Shown here: positions 1 to 5,479 of the stretch, piece by piece
Layout: each line of letters begins with the position of its first letter
How positions within the stretch are numbered: the first letter of the stretch is position 1
From: Candidatus Omnitrophota bacterium
GTDB lineage: Bacteria; Ratteibacteria; UBA8468; B48-G9; JAFGKM01
Assembly (NCBI GenBank): GCA_023819545.1
Contig: JAMWCA010000060.1
Span: 1-7,296, forward strand
Length of the DNA stretch: 7,296 bases
Direction of reading: 5' to 3'
Notes under the pieces: model-generated
Told to the model about the DNA's origin: nothing
Database searches by the model: none
Seen by the model: the letters and a program-made list of their open reading frames with translations, nothing else
Position numbers and translations under genes: made by a program

Positions 1-1067
1 CCTTCAAGTTGATACTCAACTGGGTCTTCAATTGTAATTATGTTTTTTTCTGGAGTATTTATATATGATAATCCAGAATATAAAGTAGTTGTTTTTCCAC
101 TTCCAGTTGGACCTGTAACTATTATCATTCCATAAGGTCTTTTTAAAGCACTTTTAAATTTTTCCAGTTCTTCTTGTTCAAAACCAAGTTCTTCCATATT
201 TAAAACAAGTTTCTCTTTGTCAAGTAATCTCATAACTACTTTTTCTCCAAATATTGTTGGGAGAGTTGAAATTCTTATATCAATTTCTTTTGCTCCAATC
301 TTAACTTTTAATCTCCCATCTTGAGGTAATCTTCTTTCCCCTATATCAAGATTAGATAGAATTTTAAGACGAGTAACAACTCCAGGATATGAACTTTTAG
401 GTGGGGCAGGGAAATTATGCAATATTCCATCTATTCTAAATCTAACAGAAATATTTTTTTCGCCTGGTTCAAGATGAATATCTGTTGCTCTTTTTTCAAT
501 TGCTTTTACAAATAGTGAATTAACAAATTTTACTATTGGAGCATCTTCAGCAGCAATTTTTAATTGATTTATATCTATTTCTTCTTTTTCTTCAACTTCC
601 TCTTCAAGTTCTGAGATTGTATGGGGAATATCATCAAATCCAGAGAAAAATCTATCAATAAATTCAATTATTTTGTATTCATCTGCCTTAAATATTTTAA
701 TTTTTAAACCAGTTAATCTTCTCAAATTATCAATTGCAACTATATCTAATGGGTCTTTTATTGCTACAAAAAGTGTATCTTCACTTTTTGCAATAGGGAT
801 ACAAACAAACCTTCTTGCGATATTTTCATCAATTAACTTTACAACTTCTGGTTTTATTTCTTTTACTTTATATAAATCAACATAATCTGCATTTTGTTGT
901 TCTGTTAATGCCATTAAAATATCTTCTTTTTTAACATATCCCTTTTCTACCAATAATTCACCAATAAATTTTTTTGTTTCTTTTTGTAATTCCAATATTT
1001 CTTCAAGTTGGGCTGTCGTAATGAGTCCTTTTTCTAATAAAATTTGACCTAATTCTTTTCTTTCCAT
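1..1067 (-). CDS. pilB: PilB/GspE-family assembly ATPase, 3' end cut by window edge
   Basis: Cytoplasmic hexameric ATPase that powers pilin polymerisation (type IV pilus) or pseudopilin assembly (type II secretion). Reading from the ATG at 1067, 355 codons stay open to the window edge. Residues 5-57 carry two 24-residue repeats (ELGQILLEKGLI..., then after 5 residues FIGELLVEKGYV...), the layout of the MshEN/T2SSE_N domain. Residues about 60-145 are the second N-terminal domain, followed by an acidic linker rich in E. The ATPase core begins near residue 175; an Asp-box/RRLPQDGR segment lies at 245-252 and Walker A GPTGSGKT at 319-326. The sequence stops just after IEDPVEYQLEG, so Walker B, His box and zinc-binding cysteines lie outside. 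No Shine-Dalgarno is visible before the ATG. The family is certain; PilB is favoured over GspE by general resemblance only, since no other pilus gene is visible. Confidence 0.9.
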   Translation of the reverse strand, partial: MERKELGQILLEKGLITTAQLEEILELQKETKKFIGELLVEKGYVKKEDILMALTEQQNADYVDLYKVKEIKPEVVKLIDENIARRFVCIPIAKSEDTLFVAIKDPLDIVAIDNLRRLTGLKIKIFKADEYKIIEFIDRFFSGFDDIPHTISELEEEVEEKEEIDINQLKIAAEDAPIVKFVNSLFVKAIEKRATDIHLEPGEKNISVRFRIDGILHNFPAPPKSSYPGVVTRLKILSNLDIGERRLPQDGRLKVKIGAKEIDIRISTLPTIFGEKVVMRLLDKEKLVLNMEELGFEQEELEKFKSALKRPYGMIIVTGPTGSGKTTTLYSGLSYINTPEKNIITIEDPVEYQLE

Positions 1068-1096
1068 ATTTATATTGTATAATATATTTTAAAAAA
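1068..1096. promoter_or_regulatory. 29-bp divergent spacer with back-to-back -10-like boxes
   Basis: This spacer separates the divergent pilB-like and ureohydrolase starts. On the plus strand a perfect TATAAT lies at 1078-1083, which would place transcription initiation around 1090, some 5-8 nt before the ATG at 1097. On the minus strand TACAAT (1079-1074) and TATTAT (1084-1079) are candidate -10 boxes that would start transcription at or a few bases before the ATG at 1067. No convincing -35 box is seen on either strand, and no Shine-Dalgarno sequence fits. Any -35 elements would have to lie inside the opposing coding regions. The boxes are seen; promoter activity is inferred, and AT-richness makes chance matches likely. 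Confidence 0.4.
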
Positions 1097-1993
1097 ATGG
1101 AAATGAATAAAATTTATTTTAATTTTTTGTCAATTCCATCTATTAGTTTTAAAAAAGCAAAATTTATAGTTTTCCCTATTGGATATGAAGGGACTGTTAC
1201 CGGCAATTCAGGAACTAAATTTGCACCTTTAAGTATAATTTATTCATCAAGAAATTTTGAACTATATGACGAAGAACTTGGATTTGAACCATATAAAATT
1301 GGAGTAAGAACAGAAGAAGAAATTGAAACAGATTTTTCTTCTCCTGAAAAAATGATAAAAAAATTAGAAAAAGTTTCATTATATTATTTAAAAAATAAAA
1401 AATTTATAATTGGAATTGGGGGTGAACATACTATTACACTCGGTTTATTTAAGGCATATAAAAAATATTTTAATGATTTAAATTATATTTGTCTTGATGC
1501 ACACACTGATTTAAGAGAAAAATATAATCATACAAGATTTTCTCATGCTTGTGTTAATAGAAGAATTTATGAAGAAAGATGTAATTTATATATTTTAGGA
1601 GTGCGAAGCATAAGCAAAGAAGAAGTAGAATTTTTAAAAGAAAAAAATGAAATTAAAGTTTACTATGCTTATCAAATGAAAAGAGAGAAATGGGAGGAAA
1701 AAATAATTAAAGATATCCAGCCAGGTAAATATTATTTATCAATTGATGTAGATTTTTTTGACCCTTCTTTAATTCCAGAAACAGGAACTCCAGAGCCAAA
1801 TGGATTCTTCTGGGATGAAACACTTAAATTTTTGAAAAATTTAATTTTAAGAAAAGATATTGAAATTTGTGGATTTGATTTAGTAGAACTTGCACCTACA
1901 AAAATCTTTACTTCAACTTCGTTAATTTGTTCCAAATTAATTTATAAAATAATTGGATATCTTGTGTTAAAGTGGAAAAGTATGAATTTTTAG
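1097..1993 (+). CDS. speB: Ureohydrolase family protein, probable agmatinase
   Basis: Binuclear-manganese hydrolase of the arginase/agmatinase/formiminoglutamase fold. The likely reaction is agmatine to putrescine plus urea, in the arginine decarboxylase route to polyamines. All family metal-binding motifs are present in order: GGEHT with His111, DAHTD at 134-138 (Asp134, His136, Asp138), and SIDVDFFDPS with Asp217 and Asp219. The tail TGTPEPNG after the last motif and SHACVNRR near 150 resemble agmatinases more than classical arginases. At 298 residues it is normal length. A second in-frame ATG at 1103 is equally possible; neither has a clear ribosome binding site. The 3' end overlaps the next gene by 22 bp, indicating co-transcription. 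Substrate is inferred, since the family also includes guanidinobutyrase and similar activities. Confidence 0.85.
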   Translation: MEMNKIYFNFLSIPSISFKKAKFIVFPIGYEGTVTGNSGTKFAPLSIIYSSRNFELYDEELGFEPYKIGVRTEEEIETDFSSPEKMIKKLEKVSLYYLKNKKFIIGIGGEHTITLGLFKAYKKYFNDLNYICLDAHTDLREKYNHTRFSHACVNRRIYEERCNLYILGVRSISKEEVEFLKEKNEIKVYYAYQMKREKWEEKIIKDIQPGKYYLSIDVDFFDPSLIPETGTPEPNGFFWDETLKFLKNLILRKDIEICGFDLVELAPTKIFTSTSLICSKLIYKIIGYLVLKWKSMNF

Positions 1994-2853
1994 AAAAAGA
2001 AGAGTTTGAAATTTTTAAATCAAAGGAAATAAAAAAAATCATTTTTATAGGTGCAAGCGATACAGGAAAAACAACATTAATAAAAGGAATTGCTAACAAT
2101 TTAATTGAGATAGGTGAAGATGTTATAATTTTTGACTGTGACATTGGACAATCCCATATAGGTCCACCAACAACTGTTGGATATGCAAAATTAAAACAAA
2201 AAATTAACGATTTTTATTTAGAACCTGATAAATTTTATTTTGTTGGAGCAGTTTCTCCTTCTTTTGCAGTTGTTGAATTTTTAACTGGAATTGCAAAAAT
2301 AAACCAAATTTTAGAAAAAGGAGATTCTAAAATTTTGATAGATACAACTGGTTATATAGTTGGCAAACTGGCTATTTCTTTAAAAATTCACAAGATTGAG
2401 ATTTTAAAACCAGATTTTGTTTTTTTGCTTGAAAAAGAAAGGGAACTTTCTGAAATTGAAAACTACCTAAATAACTCACCTATAAGATATAAAAAAATAA
2501 AAGTTTGCAATATCCCTTTAAAATCTATGGAAGAAAGATTTCTTTATAGAAAAACAAGGTTTTTACAATATTTTAGAAATTTGATATCAGTTTTTCTTGA
2601 TTTAAAAGAAATTTCAGTTAAAATGACTTCATTATCCAATTTTATATCTCCAAATATAGAAGGAATTGATTTAAAAGGGAACCTTTGTAGTTTAAGAGAC
2701 GAATTTTTAAATGATAGATTGTTAGGGATTATAAAAGAAATAAAAGATAAAAAAATTGAGGTTTTAATTCCCCAGGATTTTCTCCCTCCAAATAAAATAA
2801 AGGGTATAAATATTAGCAATTTTAATATTAAAGAATATCTGAATAATTCATAA
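1972..2853 (+). CDS. Clp1/GRC3-type P-loop polynucleotide 5'-kinase
   Basis: A 293-residue protein matching the Clp1/GRC3/NOL9 family, whose eukaryotic and archaeal members phosphorylate 5'-hydroxyl ends of RNA (and DNA) with ATP. The N-terminal P-loop is GASDTGKTT at residues 27-35. It is followed by DCDIGQSHIGPPTTVGY at about 59-75, the characteristic DxDxGQ segment of this family that follows beta-strand 2. Later ILIDTTGYIVG at about 121-131 fits the Walker B/lid-proximal region (D-T-T-G). The final 80 residues form a beta-rich C-terminal domain like those of GRC3-type kinases. Translation starts at GTG 1972; an in-frame stop at 1945-1947 and the absence of other initiators leave no better choice. 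It starts 22 bp inside the ureohydrolase gene, implying translational coupling. RNA versus DNA substrate cannot be told from sequence. Confidence 0.75.
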   Translation: MEKYEFLEKEEFEIFKSKEIKKIIFIGASDTGKTTLIKGIANNLIEIGEDVIIFDCDIGQSHIGPPTTVGYAKLKQKINDFYLEPDKFYFVGAVSPSFAVVEFLTGIAKINQILEKGDSKILIDTTGYIVGKLAISLKIHKIEILKPDFVFLLEKERELSEIENYLNNSPIRYKKIKVCNIPLKSMEERFLYRKTRFLQYFRNLISVFLDLKEISVKMTSLSNFISPNIEGIDLKGNLCSLRDEFLNDRLLGIIKEIKDKKIEVLIPQDFLPPNKIKGINISNFNIKEYLNNS

Positions 2854-2868
2854 TCTTTAAAACAAATC

Positions 2869-2886
2869 AAATTGACTTGACAATTT
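2869..2886. repeat. Short inverted repeat over the -35 region
   Basis: AAATTG (2869-2874) and CAATTT (2881-2886) form a perfect 6-bp inverted repeat around a 6-nt centre, overlapping the TTGACA box of the downstream promoter. It could be an operator half-site pair or a weak hairpin after the kinase gene. The arms are AT-rich with only one G/C pair each, so it is a poor terminator and chance occurrence in this composition is quite possible. Confidence 0.25.
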
Positions 2887-2904
2887 TCTACTTTTATTTA
2901 AAAT
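2877..2904 (+). promoter_or_regulatory. Sigma70-type promoter for the HD-GYP gene
   Basis: A consensus -35 TTGACA at 2877-2882 is followed after 16 bp by TAAAAT at 2899-2904, a 5/6 match to the -10 consensus. Initiation would be expected near 2910-2912, only 2-4 nt before the ATG at 2914, so the transcript would be essentially leaderless. This agrees with the lack of any purine-rich Shine-Dalgarno before that ATG. It is the best-supported promoter in the window; initiation itself is inferred. Confidence 0.6.
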
Positions 2905-2913
2905 GTTAACAAA

Positions 2914-4305
2914 ATGAACAAAATTAACAAAAGAAACATAAAAATTGATAAGATAAAGACAGAGATAAATAAATTAATAAAAAGAGAAAAATTTTTTTCC
3001 AATCTAATTTTATCATTTTATGATTCTGGAATCGCTATAGTTGATGGTGGAAACATAATTTTTTGTAATGAAAAATTTACAGAAATTTTAGGTTACGAAA
3101 AAGATGAAATAGTAGGGAAAAATTTTCTTGATTTAATTATATGTGAAGAAAAGGAAATATGGGAAAAAAATTTAACTAAAAAAACTGATATAAATTTTGA
3201 GTCAAAATTTTTAAAAAAAGATGGTTCAGAAATTTTTGTGAAGGTTAATATTAAGTGCATAAATTATAAAAATTTTATATTAAAGTTTATCCTTTTAAAT
3301 GATATAACGAATGAAAAACTTTACATACAGAGTATTAAAGAATCTTCAGAGAGATATAAAGTTTTAACTGAAACACTTCTTGATGGCATAATAGTTTTAG
3401 ATAAAAAAGGAAAATTTATTTTTGCAAATAATATTGCAGCAAATATTTTAGGATTTGATAAAGGTGATGAACTAATAGGAAGAAGTTTTTTTGATTTTTT
3501 AATTCACAAAGAAAAATTTGAAAAAGAATTAAAATTAATTAATGAAGCCAAAAGTAGTTATTTTATTGAACATGAAATTATAGATAATAGAGGGTTGAGA
3601 TTATTTATTGAAAGTATAGGAAGGAAAATAATTTATATGGGACAAGAAGTATTTTTAATTTCATTTAGAGATATTACTGATAGAAAAATTATCACAGATA
3701 ATCTTAAAAAAGCAATTGAGAAAAATAAAAAATTACTTGAACAAACAGTAATAACATTATCTGAAGTTATAAGTCAAAAAGACCCTTATACAGGTAATCA
3801 TCAAAAGAGAGTTGCTAAACTTTCAGTTATTGTCGCTAAAGAGATGGGTTTTACAGGTGGATTAATTGAAGGTATAAAAATCGCAGGATTATTACATGAT
3901 ATAGGAAAAATTTATGTGCCAACAGATATACTTTCAAAACCGGGAAAATTAACAGAAATTGAATGGGAATTTATTAAACAACATCCTGAATTAGGTGCAA
4001 AAATTGTAAAAAATATTGAATTTCCATGGGACATAACAGAAATTATTTTACAACACCATGAAAGAATAGATGGTTCTGGATATCCAAAAAAATTAAAAGG
4101 AAAAGATATATTACTTGAAGCTAAAATTATAAGCGTTGCAGATTCTTTAGAATCAATGATTTTTCATAGACCATATAAAGAGAAAAAAACGTTAAAAGAA
4201 GCACTAAATGAAATAGAAATTCTGAGTGGAAAATTTTATGACCCTGAAGTAGTTAGTGTTACATTAAAAATAATTAAGAAAGGATTTGATTTTGAAGATT
4301 GCTAA
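2914..4305 (+). CDS. PAS-PAS-HD-GYP protein, predicted c-di-GMP phosphodiesterase
   Basis: Soluble 463-residue signalling protein with no signal peptide or membrane segment. PAS domain 1 spans roughly 24-132 and PAS domain 2 roughly 142-262, ending in the usual RDITDRK. A short helical linker leads to the HD-GYP domain at about 275-460, which hydrolyses cyclic di-GMP through pGpG to GMP in characterised members. Metal-ligand positions are intact: His296, His328-Asp329, His357, His381-His382 and Asp410; the signature HHERIDGSGYP is at 381-391. The PAS domains presumably sense a small molecule, redox state or partner; no haem or FAD ligand can be assigned. The ATG at 2914 is the first possible initiator after an in-frame stop at 2899-2901. 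It has its own promoter and lies 60 bp after the kinase gene. It ends 25 bp from the convergent tRNA gene. Confidence 0.92.
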   Translation: MNKINKRNIKIDKIKTEINKLIKREKFFSNLILSFYDSGIAIVDGGNIIFCNEKFTEILGYEKDEIVGKNFLDLIICEEKEIWEKNLTKKTDINFESKFLKKDGSEIFVKVNIKCINYKNFILKFILLNDITNEKLYIQSIKESSERYKVLTETLLDGIIVLDKKGKFIFANNIAANILGFDKGDELIGRSFFDFLIHKEKFEKELKLINEAKSSYFIEHEIIDNRGLRLFIESIGRKIIYMGQEVFLISFRDITDRKIITDNLKKAIEKNKKLLEQTVITLSEVISQKDPYTGNHQKRVAKLSVIVAKEMGFTGGLIEGIKIAGLLHDIGKIYVPTDILSKPGKLTEIEWEFIKQHPELGAKIVKNIEFPWDITEIILQHHERIDGSGYPKKLKGKDILLEAKIISVADSLESMIFHRPYKEKKTLKEALNEIEILSGKFYDPEVVSVTLKIIKKGFDFEDC

Positions 4306-4330
4306 TTTCTTTTCTAAGGAATTGAAAATA

Positions 4331-4414
4331 TGCCGAAGAGGGGATTTGAACCCCTACGAGGTTAATCCTCACCAGGTCCTGAACCTGGCGCGTCTGCCTT
4401 TCCGCCACTTCGGC
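4331..4414 (-). tRNA. tRNA-Leu, anticodon CAG
   Basis: The minus strand folds as a class II tRNA of 84 nt. The acceptor stem is GCCGAAG with CTTCGGC plus discriminator A at 4331. The D arm contains GCG/CGC. The anticodon arm is CCAGG-TTCAGGA-CCTGG (4388-4372) with anticodon CAG at 4381-4379. The long variable arm is GAGG-ATTAA-CCTC and the T arm is AGGGG-TTCAAAT-CCCCT. The extended variable arm and A discriminator are leucine-specific traits. CCA is not encoded (TAT follows), so a nucleotidyltransferase must add it. It lies downstream of holB on the same strand. The base before G1 belongs to a TAA triplet, and no separate promoter is obvious. Confidence 0.97.
4400..4414 (-). repeat. 15-bp direct repeat, copy within tRNA-Leu 5' end
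   Basis: These are the first 15 nt of the tRNA-Leu gene (GCCGAAGTGGCGGAA on the minus strand). The identical 15-mer occurs in the same orientation at 4618-4632, 218 bp away. Nothing in the sequence beyond the 15 bp matches on either side. Confidence 0.9.
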
Positions 4415-4600
4415 TTATCATTTATCCTTTGTTTCTACTGCCGCATTCAGTTTTAACTTATTTCTATATTTCTTACAGTTGTGCTCCTGATTATATTTTT
4501 CTTGTTTTCTACTCGTTTTATTTGCTTCTACTTTCTCAATTATACTATATTCTACACGCACCAACTCACCCCTTGCGAACCCTTACTTGTTAATTAGGGT
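4415..4600. other. Spacer between tRNA-Leu and holB, with no confirmed gene
   Basis: The 186 bp between the tRNA 5' end and the holB stop contain no recognised gene. The holB-proximal 60 bp are much richer in G/C than the surroundings. A 47-codon frame is open on the minus strand, and a hydrophobic frame without a good start is open on the plus strand over much the same bases. Together with the flanking 15-bp repeats the stretch looks like inserted or rearranged DNA rather than an ordinary intergenic region. No integrase, transposase or clear terminator with a T-tract is visible. Confidence 0.5.
4418..4561 (-). CDS. Possible small ORF, 47 codons, function unknown
   Basis: Starting at GTG 4561 the minus strand stays open for 47 codons and ends with tandem stops TGA-TAA that abut the first base of tRNA-Leu. 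AGGGGT at 4573-4568 is a plausible Shine-Dalgarno 6 nt before the GTG; a TTG at 4564 is an alternative start. The predicted product begins VRVEYSIIEKVEANK and is strongly charged, rich in K, E and N, with one cysteine and no hydrophobic segment. It resembles no family I recognise. Codon choices such as ACG, GCG and CTG are unusual beside the neighbours. Because the opposite strand is also open, a spurious frame is quite likely. Confidence 0.22.
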   Translation of the reverse strand: MRVEYSIIEKVEANKTSRKQEKYNQEHNCKKYRNKLKLNAAVETKDK

Positions 4601-4613
4601 TTACTCGAGGGGC
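4568..4613 (-). other. Two-tier RNA hairpin across the holB stop codon
   Basis: In the minus-strand transcript GCCCCT (4613-4608) can pair with AGGGGT (4573-4568), including one G-U pair. AACCCT (4601-4596) pairs perfectly with AGGGTT (4583-4578) around a 12-nt loop. The two stems are separated by an internal loop of 6 and 4 nt. No U-run follows, so it is not a standard intrinsic terminator. The distal outer arm is the same AGGGGT that could serve as ribosome binding site for the small frame downstream, and the proximal arm lies in the last codons of holB. Confidence 0.5.
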
Positions 4614-5479
4614 TCGGTTCCGCCACTTCGGCCACCTTTCTCCAAAAATAAATATGTTTGAAAAATTAAATTTTCTATTGCGAGTTTTAAGTTTATGTTA
4701 TATTTTATTCTCTGTTTTATCTCCCATGTCTTTTCAATTAATTCTGGTTCAATATTTGAAAAAATTTCAGATGGCTTGAAATTTTTACTAATAAAAAATT
4801 CAGAACGAAAATTTTTATAAAATAAAAAATTTTCTCTCATAAAAATCAATACATCTTCAAACCACTTTTCAATTTTTTCTCTTTCATCTCTTTTATTAAT
4901 TATATCAACTGCTTTAAAGAAATTCAGAAAATCCTTATTTTTCAAAAAATTTAATAGTTCTAAAAATTCATCTATATTTTTTATACCCTCTTCATTTAAT
5001 TCTGGTAATTGATAATTAATATATATTTTAAAACATCTTGAAGTAATTGTTGGTAGTAAAAAATTTATATTTGGACATAAAATTATAATTATTCCATATT
5101 CAGGTGGTTCTTCAATAACTTTCAAAAAAGCACTTGATGCTTCTTCTTTTAAATATTCTACTTGAAAAATATAAATTTTATATCTTCCAAAATAAGGTTT
5201 AATAAATATATCATTTTTGAGATTTCTAACTTCATCAATTGATAAAATATTTTTTTCAGGAATAATCCATTTAATATCAGGATGGATATTACTTTTAATT
5301 CTTATACAATTGTCACATTTTCCACAAAAAACATCTTCTGAACAATTTAAAATTCCACTTAAAAACAAAGCAATTTCATTTCTTAATTTGGTATCTCCTC
5401 CATAAACTATGTAAGAATTTTGTATTCTATTTTTTCTCTTTAATTTTATCAATAAGTTCTTTATTTCTTCTGTTTTCAT
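4601..5479 (-). CDS. holB: DNA polymerase III delta' subunit
   Basis: Clamp-loader subunit that, with delta and tau/gamma, opens and loads the beta sliding clamp; 292 residues. The AAA+ fold is present, but the Walker A position reads GGDTKLRNE (27-35) without GKT, as expected for the non-hydrolysing delta'. Zinc-module cysteines are Cys46, Cys52, Cys55 and Cys58. AFLKVIEEPPE at 117-127 and the arginine-finger motif SRC at 147-149 are diagnostic. The ATG at 5479 lies 53 bp inside tmk; it is kept because the family's N-terminal helix requires it and no later Met exists before the core. The last 11 residues (GGRSGGTEPLE) are Gly-rich, unlike the rest of the protein. They are encoded by G/C-rich DNA that includes a copy of the tRNA-Leu 5' end, so the native C-terminus has probably been altered. 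Confidence 0.9.
   Translation of the reverse strand: MKTEEIKNLLIKLKRKNRIQNSYIVYGGDTKLRNEIALFLSGILNCSEDVFCGKCDNCIRIKSNIHPDIKWIIPEKNILSIDEVRNLKNDIFIKPYFGRYKIYIFQVEYLKEEASSAFLKVIEEPPEYGIIIILCPNINFLLPTITSRCFKIYINYQLPELNEEGIKNIDEFLELLNFLKNKDFLNFFKAVDIINKRDEREKIEKWFEDVLIFMRENFLFYKNFRSEFFISKNFKPSEIFSNIEPELIEKTWEIKQRIKYNINLKLAIENLIFQTYLFLEKGGRSGGTEPLE
4618..4632 (-). repeat. 15-bp direct repeat, copy within holB 3' end
   Basis: Identical to the first 15 nt of tRNA-Leu (4400-4414) and in the same orientation. The downstream bases diverge at once, and no matching CTTCGGC acceptor strand occurs between here and the intact tRNA, so this is a 5' fragment rather than a second tRNA gene. It is read out of tRNA context as part of the holB tail (…GRSGG…). 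Confidence 0.9.

Noticed and set aside
673..885. Plus-strand frame opposite the pilB-like gene, and similar antisense frames at 1732-2144, 2544-2870, 5217-5405, 6283-6507 and 6873-7157
   Set aside because: Each lies wholly or almost wholly antisense to a confidently identified gene (at 7157 opposite the GGDEF frame), with low-complexity composition and no recognisable domain.
2854..2913. Terminator between the kinase and HD-GYP genes
   Set aside because: The only inverted repeat has two weak 6-bp AT-rich arms and coincides with the -35 box; it is better read as part of the promoter region or chance.
4459..4593. Hydrophobic open frame on the plus strand in the tRNA-holB spacer
   Set aside because: It has no ATG/GTG start with a ribosome binding site, is antisense to the small minus-strand frame, and its hydrophobicity is what the complement of a Lys/Glu/Asn-rich frame produces.
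4568..4613. Intrinsic terminator after holB
   Set aside because: The hairpin is not followed by a U-run on the minus-strand transcript, and the stems are interrupted by a large internal loop.
4568..4632. Second complete tRNA gene beginning at 4632
   Set aside because: Only the first 15 nt match tRNA-Leu; no anticodon arm, T arm or partner acceptor strand follows.
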